47,515 nucleotides of DNA, from NCBI GenBank assembly GCA_017561665.1, contig JAFZBQ010000033.1:1-47515 (forward strand). Reading direction: 5' to 3'. The notes under the pieces are model-generated. The model had not been told where the DNA came from. It saw nothing but the letters and a program-made list of their open reading frames with translations, and ran no database searches. This DNA comes from Bacteroidales bacterium (GTDB taxonomy: Bacteria; Bacteroidota; Bacteroidia; Bacteroidales; UBA932). This document shows positions 7,210 through 15,944 of the stretch, in pieces; within the stretch, counting starts at the first letter, position 1, and the number at the start of each line of letters is the position of its first letter. Made by a program: the position numbers and the translations under genes.

Positions 7210-8805
7210 ATGAGTAACCAAGAATACGACGTTATTATTATTGGCGGCGGCATCACCGGAGCCGGGACTATGCGCGACTGCGCGATGCGCGGACTCAAGA
7301 CGCTTCTCATTGAGCGCAGCGACATCGCCACCGGCGCCACCGGCCGCAACCACGGCCTGCTTCACTCCGGCGCCCGCTATGCCGTGAACGACCCCGAAAG
7401 CGCTGAGGAATGTATCAAGGAGAATATGATCCTGCGCCGCATCGCCTCGCACTGCGTGGATGAGACCGACGGCCTGTTCATCACTCTTCCTGAAGATGAC
7501 CTGGCCTATCAGCAGACGTTTGTGGAGGCGTGCCGCAAGGCCGGCATCAGCGCCGAGGTTATCGATCCGGAACTTGCCAAGAGGCTGGAACCGTCTGTCA
7601 ATCCCGACATAACCGGAGCGGTACGCGTGCCCGACGGCAGTGTGGACCCGTTCCGCCTGTGCGCCGCCAATATGCTGGACGGCAAACTACACGGCGGCCA
7701 GGTGCGCCTGCACACCACGGTAACGGGCTTCATTAAAGAAAGTGATACCATTCGCGGCGTACACACCCGCAACCTTGTCACCGGAGAGGAGCGGGATTTC
7801 TACGCTCCCGTCACGGTAAACGCCGGCGGCATCTGGGGGCACGACATCGCAGAAATGGCGGGGGTCCACGTTGGAATGTATCCCGCAAAAGGAGCGCTTC
7901 TGGTATTTGCCCACCGCGTCAACAATATGGTGATAAACCGCTGTCGCAAGCCATCCAATGCCGACATTCTGGTGCCGGGCGACACCGTCTGCATTATCGG
8001 CACCACCTCAACCCGCATACCGTTCGAAGAGTGCGACAACGTCAGCGTCACCCCCGACGAAGTCAACTTGCTTATAACCGAGGGGGCCAAAATGACGCCT
8101 TCGCTCTCCTCTACCCGCATCCTGCGCGCCTACGCCGGGGTTCGGCCGCTTGTCAGCGCCGACGATGACCCGTCAGGGCGAAACATCTCCCGCGGCATTG
8201 TTTGCCTGGACCACGAAGAACGCGACGGCCTAAAAGGTTTCATAACCATTACCGGCGGCAAACTTATGACCTATCGCCTGATGGCCGAGATTGCCACCGA
8301 TGCCATCTGCCGGAAACTGGCCGTTGACAAGCAGTGCCAAACCGCAGAGACACCGCTGCCGGGCAGCGAAGAAAGTTCTTACGAAGCTGTGGCACGCAAG
8401 ATCTGGGAGAAGCCCTCCATGGCTCAGAAGGCCGCCGCAGCCCGCATGGGCACCCGCGCCAGCCGCATACGCACCCGGGATACCCTTGACGAAGCGCTTA
8501 TCTGCGAATGCGAGGAGGTCTCCGTAGGCGAAGTCATCAACGCCATAGAACGGCTGGACGCCTCCACCCTAACCGACCTGCGCCGCCGCACCAGAATCGG
8601 AATGGGAACCTGCCAGGGCGAGTTCTGCGCCTGCCGGGCCGCCGGCCTGCTGGCCAAATCGCACGGTTGCATAGAGAAAGAACGCGAAGACCTCAAGGAA
8701 TTCCTCCAAGAGCGCTGGAAGGGCAACTTCCCTATCGGATGGGGCGATACCCTGCGCGAGGCGGAATACACCCAATGGGTCTATAAACACGTACTGGGAT
8801 TATGA
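7210..8805 (+). CDS. glpA: Anaerobic glycerol-3-phosphate dehydrogenase subunit A
   Basis: A 531-residue FAD subunit that oxidises sn-glycerol 3-phosphate to dihydroxyacetone phosphate under anaerobic conditions. The FAD dinucleotide motif 'VIIIGGGITGAG' lies at residues 8-19. The DAO-type catalytic core runs to about residue 370. The C-terminal BFD-like domain carries four cysteines for a [2Fe-2S] cluster: Cys432 and Cys434 (CECEEV) and Cys468 and Cys473 (TCQGEFC), which distinguishes GlpA from aerobic GlpD. Its stop overlaps glpB by 4 bases (ATGA). It would work with GlpB and the membrane anchor GlpC to feed electrons to menaquinone. Confidence 0.95.
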   Translation: MSNQEYDVIIIGGGITGAGTMRDCAMRGLKTLLIERSDIATGATGRNHGLLHSGARYAVNDPESAEECIKENMILRRIASHCVDETDGLFITLPEDDLAYQQTFVEACRKAGISAEVIDPELAKRLEPSVNPDITGAVRVPDGSVDPFRLCAANMLDGKLHGGQVRLHTTVTGFIKESDTIRGVHTRNLVTGEERDFYAPVTVNAGGIWGHDIAEMAGVHVGMYPAKGALLVFAHRVNNMVINRCRKPSNADILVPGDTVCIIGTTSTRIPFEECDNVSVTPDEVNLLITEGAKMTPSLSSTRILRAYAGVRPLVSADDDPSGRNISRGIVCLDHEERDGLKGFITITGGKLMTYRLMAEIATDAICRKLAVDKQCQTAETPLPGSEESSYEAVARKIWEKPSMAQKAAAARMGTRASRIRTRDTLDEALICECEEVSVGEVINAIERLDASTLTDLRRRTRIGMGTCQGEFCACRAAGLLAKSHGCIEKEREDLKEFLQERWKGNFPIGWGDTLREAEYTQWVYKHVLGL

Positions 8806-9935
8806 AGTTCAATACAGTCATAATCGGCGGCGGACTGGCCGGGCTTACGGCCGGTATCAGCCTCCAAAAGGCGGGCTGCTCCACCGCCATCATCAGCACA
8901 GGGCAGAATGCGCTGCATTTCTTCTCCGGCACGCTGGAGTCTATGGAAGATGCTCCACAACGCGTCACCGACCTCTTTGCCGAGGCGGGCATCGCTCTGC
9001 ACTACACCCCCGGCGTACGGCTTATGCCGATGGGAACATTCAAGAAAGCAGCCCTCTCCCTGGAGGACATCAGCCTGTTCCCCGAAACCAAGATCGGTCA
9101 GAAAGCACTGATTGTCAGTTTCACCGGCTACCACGACTTCTTTTGTTCGTTCCTGGCCGAAGGACTGGAAAAGCAGGGGGTTCAGTGCCGTATCAAGCTT
9201 CTCAATCTCCCCGAACTGGAGCAGTTGGAAAAGAGCCCCAGCGAGATGCGCAGCGTCCAGATTGCCCGCACGATGGACCGCATCTGGGAAACCGTTGTGC
9301 GCGAAATCCGCATCCTGCTCCGCGACGAAGACACGGTGATTCTGCCGCAAGTATTCGGACTCAGGGACACTTCTGTACTGAGCCGCATCCGACAGGGCAT
9401 TCCGGCGCAAGTCGTCTTTACAGGTACCCTGCCCCCGTCGGTGCCGGGCATCCGCACACAGATTCTCCTTAAGCGGCGCTACGAGCTGCTGGGCGGCACA
9501 TACCTGATGGGAGACGAGGCCACCGGGGCGCACGTATATGACGGCGCTGTTCACAGCATAGTTACCCATAACCTCGGGAACCACTTCCTGGAGGCCGACA
9601 ATTTCATACTCTCCACCGGAGCCTTCTTCTCCAAGGGACTCAAGTCCAACCCGTTCGAGATATCGGAGCCGGTATTCGGACTTGACGTGGAACAGGCCGG
9701 GGACCGCAGCGACTGGTATAATCCCGAGTTTATGCGGGAGCAGCCATATATGAAATACGGCGTCGCCACCGATTCTTCGTTGCACGCACTCAAGGGCGGC
9801 GAACCGATAAAGAACCTGTACGCCATCGGCTCAATTTTGGGTGAAACCCGTCCCGAACTGGGCACCGGCGGCGGACTGGCAATACGCAGCGCCCTGGCGG
9901 CGGCAGATGAAATACTTAAAAATACAAAGGAATGA
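8802..9935 (+). CDS. glpB: Anaerobic glycerol-3-phosphate dehydrogenase subunit B
   Basis: A 377-residue flavoprotein subunit of the GlpABC complex. The FAD/NAD motif 'VIIGGGLAGLTAGISLQKAG' starts at residue 7, and a GlpB-like 'NALHFFSGTLESM' follows. The C-terminal half ends with 'GSILGETRPELGTGGGLAIRSA', typical of the FAD-binding end of GlpB. It overlaps glpA upstream and glpC downstream by 4 bases each (ATGA), as expected for stoichiometric production of the three subunits. Confidence 0.93.
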   Translation: MKFNTVIIGGGLAGLTAGISLQKAGCSTAIISTGQNALHFFSGTLESMEDAPQRVTDLFAEAGIALHYTPGVRLMPMGTFKKAALSLEDISLFPETKIGQKALIVSFTGYHDFFCSFLAEGLEKQGVQCRIKLLNLPELEQLEKSPSEMRSVQIARTMDRIWETVVREIRILLRDEDTVILPQVFGLRDTSVLSRIRQGIPAQVVFTGTLPPSVPGIRTQILLKRRYELLGGTYLMGDEATGAHVYDGAVHSIVTHNLGNHFLEADNFILSTGAFFSKGLKSNPFEISEPVFGLDVEQAGDRSDWYNPEFMREQPYMKYGVATDSSLHALKGGEPIKNLYAIGSILGETRPELGTGGGLAIRSALAAADEILKNTKE

Positions 9936-11158
9936 AACTGCAGGAATATACATCAAGCACGCACAACTTCGAAGAGTGCATGAAATGCACAGTGTGCACA
10001 GCATACTGCCCCGTGCTGCAGGTCAATCCTCTATACCCCGGTCCAAAACAGGCCGGACCCGACGGCGAACGCCTTCGCCTTAAGGATCCCTTCTTCTTCA
10101 ACTATGCCTTGAAGTACTGTCTGAACTGTAAGCGGTGCGAAGTCGCCTGTCCTTCCGGCGTAAAGGTGGCCGACCTCATCCAGGCCGCCCGCATCAAATA
10201 CGACACTTCCCCGCCCAAATGGCGCGACCGACTGCTGGCATCCACCGACTTTATGGGAAGCCTGGCGCGGCCGGTAGCCCCCATCGCCAACGCCGTCACC
10301 GGCCTTGGAGTGACCAGGACTATGATGGATGCGATGTTCAAGATTGACCACCGCAGAACCTTTCCGAAGTACAGCCCGTACAGTTTCGAATTCTGGATGG
10401 GCCGGCACGAAAAGGAGCAGGCGGCATTCGGCGAGCAGGTGGCCTACTTCCACGGCTGTTATGTCAACTATAATTATCCCCGACTGGGGAAAGATCTGGT
10501 CAAGGTGCTCAACGCGCTGGGAGTTGGAGTACAGCTGCTGGACAAGGAGAAATGCTGCGGAATAGCGATGATTACCAACCGGATGACCAAAGAGGCCACC
10601 CGCAACGCCAAGCACAATGTATCTGAACTCTCCAAAGCGGTGGACAAGGGCCTGATGGTGCTCACCACCTCGTCGTCCTGCACGCTGACCCTGCGCGACG
10701 AATACCCGTCGCTGCTGGGAGTGGACAATTCTTCCGTGCGCGACTTTGTGATTATGGCGTCGCGCTACATTTACGAACGTCTCGAAAAGGGCGCCGCCCT
10801 CCGTTTCAAACCAGACTATCACAAGAAGGTGGCCTATCACACCCCCTGCCATATGGAAAAGCTCGGCTGGGGTGTATTCTCCGAGAAACTGCTGCGGATG
10901 ATTCCGGGCGTGGAGTTCACCATGCTCGATTCCGCCTGCTGCGGCATCGCCGGCACATACGGCTTCAAGCGGGAAAACTACGAAGCCTCACAGGCCATCG
11001 GCCAGCCCCTTTTCGACCAGATCAAGGCGGTCAATCCAGACGTCGTGGCCTGCGACTGCGAGACCTGCAAATGGCAGATAGAGATGTCCACCGGCTATAC
11101 CGTCATGAATCCCATTTCCATTCTGGCAGAGGCGATAGATAACAACAAAACCGAATAA
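9932..11158 (+). CDS. glpC: Anaerobic glycerol-3-phosphate dehydrogenase subunit C
   Basis: A 408-residue iron-sulfur and membrane-association subunit of the anaerobic G3P dehydrogenase. Two [4Fe-4S] ferredoxin motifs are present at the N-terminus: Cys16/19/22/26 and Cys63/66/69/73, each CxxCxxCxxxC. Two CCG domains follow, with 'KCCGIAM', 'HTPCHMEKLG' and 'SACCGIAGTYGF', which in GlpC and heterodisulfide-reductase-like proteins bind the quinone-side cofactor. It passes electrons from GlpA to menaquinone. Start overlaps glpB (ATGA); the transporter gene begins 3 bases after the stop. Confidence 0.94.
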   Translation: MKLQEYTSSTHNFEECMKCTVCTAYCPVLQVNPLYPGPKQAGPDGERLRLKDPFFFNYALKYCLNCKRCEVACPSGVKVADLIQAARIKYDTSPPKWRDRLLASTDFMGSLARPVAPIANAVTGLGVTRTMMDAMFKIDHRRTFPKYSPYSFEFWMGRHEKEQAAFGEQVAYFHGCYVNYNYPRLGKDLVKVLNALGVGVQLLDKEKCCGIAMITNRMTKEATRNAKHNVSELSKAVDKGLMVLTTSSSCTLTLRDEYPSLLGVDNSSVRDFVIMASRYIYERLEKGAALRFKPDYHKKVAYHTPCHMEKLGWGVFSEKLLRMIPGVEFTMLDSACCGIAGTYGFKRENYEASQAIGQPLFDQIKAVNPDVVACDCETCKWQIEMSTGYTVMNPISILAEAIDNNKTE

Positions 11159-11161
11159 TCC

Positions 11162-12541
11162 ATGTTGAAATTCTTGAAACAACCCGCATACAAGCCGGCC
11201 GAGACCGGCCCCGAAGCGGATAAGAAATACAAAAGGCTGCGCTGGCAGGTCTTTCTGGGAGCGTTCATAGGATACGCCGGATTCTATCTGGTGCGCAAAA
11301 ACCTGTCGATGGCCATCCCGGCTATGGCCCCGCTGGGCTTCGAAAAGACCGAGCTCGGCTTCGTATTGGGTCTGAACGCCGCCGCCTACGCCTTGTCAAA
11401 GTTCCTGATGGGCAGCGTTTCCGACCGGTCCAACGCACGTGTTTTCCTACCTCTGGGACTGATACTTACAGCCATTTCAATGTGCTTTATGATAGTCCCC
11501 ATCCAGTGGATCGGGGCCGACCACAAGGCACTGGCCATACTGGTGATGGGCATTCTCAATTTCCTGGTGGGATGGTTCAACGGAATGGGCTGGCCTCCTT
11601 GCGGACGGGTGATGACGCACTGGTTCTCCGTGAGCGAGCGCGGCACAATGATGAGTATCTGGAACTGCGCACACAACGTCGGCGGCGCACTTGTCGGTCC
11701 TATGGCAACATACGGTGCCGCCTGGTTCGGCAGCTGGTTCTACGGCAGCCACAGCGAGCTTTACTTCCTTATCGGTACCTTCGCCTTCCCGGCAGCAGTG
11801 GCGCTGTTCATAGCCCTGCTGGCCTATATCCTGCTGCGCGATACACCGCAGTCCTGCGGCCTGCAGAGCGTGGAAGCTTGGCGTAACGACTATCCCAAGA
11901 ACTATTCTGAAAAGCACGAAACCACCCTCACCACAAAGGAGATTCTCTTCCAACACGTTCTCAACAATAAGTTCCTGTGGTTCATCGCCCTGGCAAACGC
12001 CTTCGTGTATATGGTGCGCTACGGCTGCCTCGATTGGGCGCCGACAATCCTCACGGAGAAAGGCATCGACCTCAAGAGCGCCGGCTGGGCCTATTTTGCC
12101 TACGAGTTTGCCGCCATTCCCGGCACCCTGCTCTGCGGATGGCTCTCAGACAAACTGTTCCACGGCAAGCGCGCCCTGCCGACGATGATCTTCATGGCTC
12201 TGGTACTGGTATTCGTAGGTTTGTACTGGGCCTTCATCGATAACCTCACCGTGGTCATCATCTGCCTTATCGGCATCGGCTTCTTCATCTACGGCCCGGT
12301 GATGCTCATAGGCGTACAGGCGCTTGACCTGGCACCCAAGAACGCTGCAGGCACCGCAGCCGGCCTCACCGGTTTCTTCGGCTACTTCCTGGGCACATTC
12401 ATCCTGGCCAACACCGTCATCGGCCTGGTGGCTCAACACGCCGGCTGGGGCTGGACATTCGCTATGCTCATAGCCGCCTGCCTGCTGGCCATCCTCTTTA
12501 TGGGTATGACCCTCCGCGAAGAGCGGAAGCCCTCCGAATAA
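11162..12541 (+). CDS. glpT: GlpT-type glycerol-3-phosphate/organophosphate antiporter
   Basis: A 459-residue major-facilitator protein of the organophosphate:phosphate antiporter family with about twelve membrane segments. The residues that define substrate phosphate binding in E. coli GlpT appear conserved: an arginine in 'GFYLVRKNLS' (Arg45 equivalent), histidine in 'CAHNVGGAL' (His165 equivalent) and arginine in 'VYMVRYGCLDW' (Arg269 equivalent). The position directly after glpABC supports glycerol 3-phosphate as substrate. A UhpC/hexose-phosphate role is the main alternative. The gene ends 34 bases before the palindromic array; no U-tract terminator was seen. Confidence 0.88.
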   Translation: MLKFLKQPAYKPAETGPEADKKYKRLRWQVFLGAFIGYAGFYLVRKNLSMAIPAMAPLGFEKTELGFVLGLNAAAYALSKFLMGSVSDRSNARVFLPLGLILTAISMCFMIVPIQWIGADHKALAILVMGILNFLVGWFNGMGWPPCGRVMTHWFSVSERGTMMSIWNCAHNVGGALVGPMATYGAAWFGSWFYGSHSELYFLIGTFAFPAAVALFIALLAYILLRDTPQSCGLQSVEAWRNDYPKNYSEKHETTLTTKEILFQHVLNNKFLWFIALANAFVYMVRYGCLDWAPTILTEKGIDLKSAGWAYFAYEFAAIPGTLLCGWLSDKLFHGKRALPTMIFMALVLVFVGLYWAFIDNLTVVIICLIGIGFFIYGPVMLIGVQALDLAPKNAAGTAAGLTGFFGYFLGTFILANTVIGLVAQHAGWGWTFAMLIAACLLAILFMGMTLREERKPSE

Positions 12542-12574
12542 AAGAAATGCCCGCCTCAACGGCGAGCATTCAGA

Positions 12575-12593
12575 TTGCCGGTCAGGCCGGCAA
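12575..12593. repeat. GC-rich hairpin flanking the 20-bp array (left)
   Basis: TTGCCGG and CCGGCAA form a perfect 7-bp stem with loop TCAGG. It directly abuts the first 20-bp repeat. There is no T-run after it, so it is not a standard intrinsic terminator. It resembles dispersed REP-type palindromes. Confidence 0.7.
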
Positions 12594-12713
12594 TGACGTT
12601 GGCGTCACCCCCGTGACGTTAGTGTCATCCCTGTGACGTTAGCTTCACCCCCGTGACGTTGGTGTCATCCCTGTGACGTTGGTGTCACCCCTGTGATGTT
12701 GACGTCACCCCCG
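12594..12713. repeat. Six tandem 20-bp palindromic repeats
   Basis: Six exactly contiguous 20-bp units start at 12594, 12614, 12634, 12654, 12674 and 12694, with consensus TGACGTTRGTGTCAYCCCYG. Each unit holds a small inverted repeat: in the first, TGACG and CGTCA flank a 4-base loop. Changes between units are mostly single transitions. The array lies between the 3' ends of two convergent glp operons. It is not a CRISPR because there are no spacers. Confidence 0.95.
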
Positions 12714-12726
12714 GCTTGACCGGGGG
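12708..12726. repeat. GC-rich hairpin flanking the 20-bp array (right)
   Basis: CCCCCGG and CCGGGGG pair perfectly around loop CTTGA. It overlaps the end of the sixth repeat and ends 13 bases from the glpF stop, so it may slow or end transcription from the glpK-glpF side. There is no T-run. Confidence 0.7.
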
Positions 12727-12739
12727 CCGTAGAAGCCAG

Positions 12740-13480
12740 CTAGAACACAAGAAGGAAGAGACCGGCGGCCAGTGCACAGCCTACCATAGGGCCAACGACG
12801 GGAACCCAGCTGTACCACCAGCCGGAATCGCGTTTGCCCTTGATGGGAAGCAAGGCGTGAGCCAGACGCGGCGAGAGGTCGCGGGCGGGGTTGATGGCAT
12901 AACCGGTGGTTGCACCTAGCGACATACCGATGGCCATAATCAGGCAGGTGACGGGCCAGGAACCGATGGAGCCGGTGCCGGCAGCGACACCGCCCATAGA
13001 GAAGGCATTACCTTCTGTGCCGAGCGCCAGAATCACGAATACCAGCACGCAGGTCGCGATTGCCTCGCAGAGGAAATTGCGCCAGGGATTCTTGATGGCA
13101 GGCATGGTGCAGAATGTACCCAGAATGGTGTCAGGCTGGTCTGCGGTAGCCTTGTAGTGGTCCTTATAGAAAATCCACACCAGCACGGCACCCAGGAAAC
13201 CGCCCAGCATCTGGGCGATGATGTAGCCCAGCACCAGCGACCACTCGAACTTGCCGGCAATGGCCAGGCCGACGGAGACGGCGGGATTCAGATGCGCGCC
13301 CGAAACAGGGCCGGCGACCAGCACACCCATCATTACGGCGAGGCCCCAGCCGAGGGCTATTACAACCCAGCCGGCACCCTTTGCCTTGGAATAATTCAGA
13401 GAGCAGGCGGCGCAGACGCCGTCACCGAAAAGTACCAGCACCAGTGTGCCGAGAAATTCAAAAATATACTTGGGATCCAT
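12740..13480 (-). CDS. glpF: Glycerol facilitator (aquaglyceroporin)
   Basis: A 246-residue MIP-family channel with six membrane segments and two half helices. The two NPA boxes are 'SGAHLNPAVS' in the first half and 'YAINPARDLSPR' in the second. The aspartate after the second box (NPARD) is typical of glycerol-conducting members rather than water-only aquaporins. It lets glycerol diffuse across the inner membrane. It starts 1 base after the glpK stop and is the last gene of the 17324-12740 operon. Confidence 0.95.
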   Translation of the reverse strand: MDPKYIFEFLGTLVLVLFGDGVCAACSLNYSKAKGAGWVVIALGWGLAVMMGVLVAGPVSGAHLNPAVSVGLAIAGKFEWSLVLGYIIAQMLGGFLGAVLVWIFYKDHYKATADQPDTILGTFCTMPAIKNPWRNFLCEAIATCVLVFVILALGTEGNAFSMGGVAAGTGSIGSWPVTCLIMAIGMSLGATTGYAINPARDLSPRLAHALLPIKGKRDSGWWYSWVPVVGPMVGCALAAGLFLLVF

Positions 13481-13481
13481 T

Positions 13482-14966
13482 TTACTGTTTGCTTATAGTT
13501 CTTGAAATTGCATCTTTCCAACCGGCTTTAACGCCAGCAACGTCAGCTCCGGAGGGCTTGAACGTGCGTTCTGCCTTCCACTGCCGCTTGACTTCGTCCA
13601 GGGAACTCCAGAAGCCCACTGCCAGTCCTGCCAGGTAGCAGGCCCCCATGGCGGTGGTTTCGGTAACTTCCGGACGGATAACTTCAGCGCCGAGGATGTC
13701 GCTCTGGAACTGCATCATAAGATTGTTCCGGGAAGCGCCGCCGTCCACCTTCAAGTTGGCCAGACGGACTCCGGCGTCACGTTCCATCGCCGCCACGATA
13801 TCCATAGTCTGGAAGGCGATGCCCTCCAAAGCGGCGCGGGCTATGTGGGCCGCGGTGGTGCCGCGGGTAATGCCGCAGATGACGCCGTGGGCATACTGGT
13901 CCCAATAAGGTGCGCCCATACCGGTAAGGGCCGGCACAAAGTAAACGCCGCCGTTGTCGGGAACCGATGCCGCGAGGGCCTCTATCTCGGAAGACGAGCG
14001 GATGATGCCCAGGCCGTCACGCAGCCACTGCACCACGCTGCCACCCACGAATATGGAGCCTTCCAGCGCATAATTCACCGTATCCCCTATCTTCCAGGCA
14101 ACGGTGGTAAGAAGATTATTCTTCGAAAGGATCGGCTTTTCGCCCGTATTCATCAACAGGAAGCAACCGGTGCCGTAAGTGTTCTTGACGGAACCGGGCT
14201 CGGTGCACATCTGGCCGAATAGGGCCGCCTGCTGGTCGCCGGCGATGCCTGCAATGGGCACTTCGTGGGCGAAGATGGTGGTCTTGGTGTAGCCGTAAAC
14301 TTCTGAAGAAGAACATACGCGCGGCATCATTGAGGCCGGCACGCCAAGCAAATCCAGAAGTTCCTTATCCCATTCCAAAGTGTTGATATTGAACAGCATC
14401 GTGCGGGAGGCATTGGAGACGTCGGTAACATGCACCTCGCCGCGGGTCAGCTGCCAAACCAGCCAGCTGTCCACGGTGCCGAAGCGCAGTTTGCCCGCCT
14501 CCGCTCTCTCGCGAGCGCCGGGCACATTGTCCAGAATCCATTTGATCTTGGTACCGGAGAAATAGGCGTCTATGATAAGGCCGGTCTTCTCGCGGATCAT
14601 GTCCACCAGACCCTGAGCCTTCAATGAATCGCAGAACTCGGAGGTGCGGCGGTCCTGCCAGACAATGGCATTGCAGACAGGTTTGCCCGTCTCCGCGTCC
14701 CACACGATGGTGGTCTCGCGCTGGTTGGTGATGCCTATGGCGGCGATATCAAGGCCGTTGATGCCGATTTTGCTGATGGCCTCGGCAATCACTGAAGCCT
14801 CGGATGCCCATATTTCCATGGGGTCGTGCTCCACCCATCCCGGTTTCGGGAAATGCTGGGTGAACTCCTGCTGGGCCGTGGAACAAATGCGGCCCTCGTG
14901 GTCGAAAACAATGGCCCTGGAAGAGCTTGTTCCCTGATCCAGAGCCAATATGTATTTACTTTTCAT
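13482..14966 (-). CDS. glpK: Glycerol kinase
   Basis: A 494-residue FGGY-family kinase that makes sn-glycerol 3-phosphate from glycerol and ATP in the cytoplasm. The N-terminus shows '[19 protein letters not shown]', the glycerol-binding region '[13 protein letters not shown]', and later '[14 protein letters not shown]' and '[20 protein letters not shown]', all diagnostic for GlpK. Length matches the family. It lies 7 bases downstream of the lipoprotein hydrolase gene, so both are probably on the transcript that starts upstream of 17324. Confidence 0.96.
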   Translation of the reverse strand: MKSKYILALDQGTSSSRAIVFDHEGRICSTAQQEFTQHFPKPGWVEHDPMEIWASEASVIAEAISKIGINGLDIAAIGITNQRETTIVWDAETGKPVCNAIVWQDRRTSEFCDSLKAQGLVDMIREKTGLIIDAYFSGTKIKWILDNVPGARERAEAGKLRFGTVDSWLVWQLTRGEVHVTDVSNASRTMLFNINTLEWDKELLDLLGVPASMMPRVCSSSEVYGYTKTTIFAHEVPIAGIAGDQQAALFGQMCTEPGSVKNTYGTGCFLLMNTGEKPILSKNNLLTTVAWKIGDTVNYALEGSIFVGGSVVQWLRDGLGIIRSSSEIEALAASVPDNGGVYFVPALTGMGAPYWDQYAHGVICGITRGTTAAHIARAALEGIAFQTMDIVAAMERDAGVRLANLKVDGGASRNNLMMQFQSDILGAEVIRPEVTETTAMGACYLAGLAVGFWSSLDEVKRQWKAERTFKPSGADVAGVKAGWKDAISRTISKQ

Positions 14967-14973
14967 TTACCTT

Positions 14974-15939
14974 CTACTTTTTCATCAGGCCGTGTACACG
15001 GTTAAGGAAATCCTCTACGCGTGCCTTGTACTCTTCCGGATGTTTCTGGAAGGAGTTGGCGTGAACCGCACCGGGTGCTACCCAGTACTCTTTGTAGCCC
15101 TGCTCCTTTGCGGCAAAATTAACCCAAAGGTGTTCGATGGGAACGAAGTCGTCTGCATCACCGTGGATGAAGTACATCGGGATGGTGCATTTCTTGAGCT
15201 GAGGCACAGTTGAGGCCTCCCAGAAACCCCAGCCGTATTTCTTCTTGGTTACCAGGGATGCGCTCTGAAGCACATCCGGCGGGATGAATGCGAAGCTCTG
15301 TTTGCGGTTGCCGTTGAACTGCATCACTACAGATGAATAGCCACAGTCCTCAACCACGCAGCGCACGTATTCCGGCAGCGGGTCGCCACTGGTCATCATC
15401 ACAGTTGCAGCACCCATTGACACGCCGTGAAGCACCATGAAGTCGTCGTTGAAGACATTGTGCGCCACCTCAATCCATTTTTCTATGTCAAACCGGTCGT
15501 ACCAGCCCATCTGGATGTGGTCGCCCTCCGAATAGCCGTGATACTGCAAATCGGGGAAGAGCACGTTGTAGTTGAAATCGTCGCGGTACATACGCACCAG
15601 GTAGAGGAACACAAAGTGGTTGTCGCCATAACCGTGAACCACAATAGCGGTGCCTTTTGCCTTTGCGGGGTCCTTGGCCGGCACATAGCATGCATGAACT
15701 TTGAAGTTGCGATAGCCGACTATGGTAGTATCCTTCAAGATACCTTCTGCCTTGAGGTCGTCATACCACTTGGTACTGCCGGGCAGCAGGGAATCTGCTT
15801 TATGGCGGCAACGCTCTATATCGTCGATCCCGTGAGGGTTAGGATTGAGCGCATAGTTGCTCATAAACTTGCCTGCCATACAACCGGTCAGGCTCGCAGC
15901 CACAAAAAACAATGCAGCCAGTTGGAATAATCTCTTCAT
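14974..15939 (-). CDS. Lipoprotein alpha/beta hydrolase
   Basis: A 321-residue alpha/beta-fold hydrolase anchored as a lipoprotein (lipobox LTGC, Cys20). The catalytic triad is visible: Ser174 in GVSMG, Asp264 in 'HGDADDFVP' and His293 in 'GAVHANSF'; the oxyanion motif is 'VVHGYGDN' (101-108). This implies an esterase or lipase-like activity outside the cytoplasm. The reading frame extends upstream to 16008, but the ATG at 15939 begins the signal peptide and follows the barrel gene's stop by 5 bases. Being upstream of glpK-glpF suggests that it could release glycerol from an ester, which is inference. A peptidase activity is the alternative. Confidence 0.85.
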   Translation of the reverse strand: MKRLFQLAALFFVAASLTGCMAGKFMSNYALNPNPHGIDDIERCRHKADSLLPGSTKWYDDLKAEGILKDTTIVGYRNFKVHACYVPAKDPAKAKGTAIVVHGYGDNHFVFLYLVRMYRDDFNYNVLFPDLQYHGYSEGDHIQMGWYDRFDIEKWIEVAHNVFNDDFMVLHGVSMGAATVMMTSGDPLPEYVRCVVEDCGYSSVVMQFNGNRKQSFAFIPPDVLQSASLVTKKKYGWGFWEASTVPQLKKCTIPMYFIHGDADDFVPIEHLWVNFAAKEQGYKEYWVAPGAVHANSFQKHPEEYKARVEDFLNRVHGLMKK

Positions 15940-15944
15940 ACCTG

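Noticed and set aside
5815-7452. 545-codon open frame on the minus strand across GH97 and glpA
   Set aside because: It is antisense to two clearly conserved genes, its protein is low-complexity and matches no family, and long shadow frames are expected in GC-rich coding DNA.
9551-9865. Short minus-strand frames within glpB and the other glp genes
   Set aside because: They are shadows of conserved genes with no start signals or domains.
12594-12713. CRISPR array
   Set aside because: The 20-bp units are directly contiguous with no unique spacers, and no cas genes are present.
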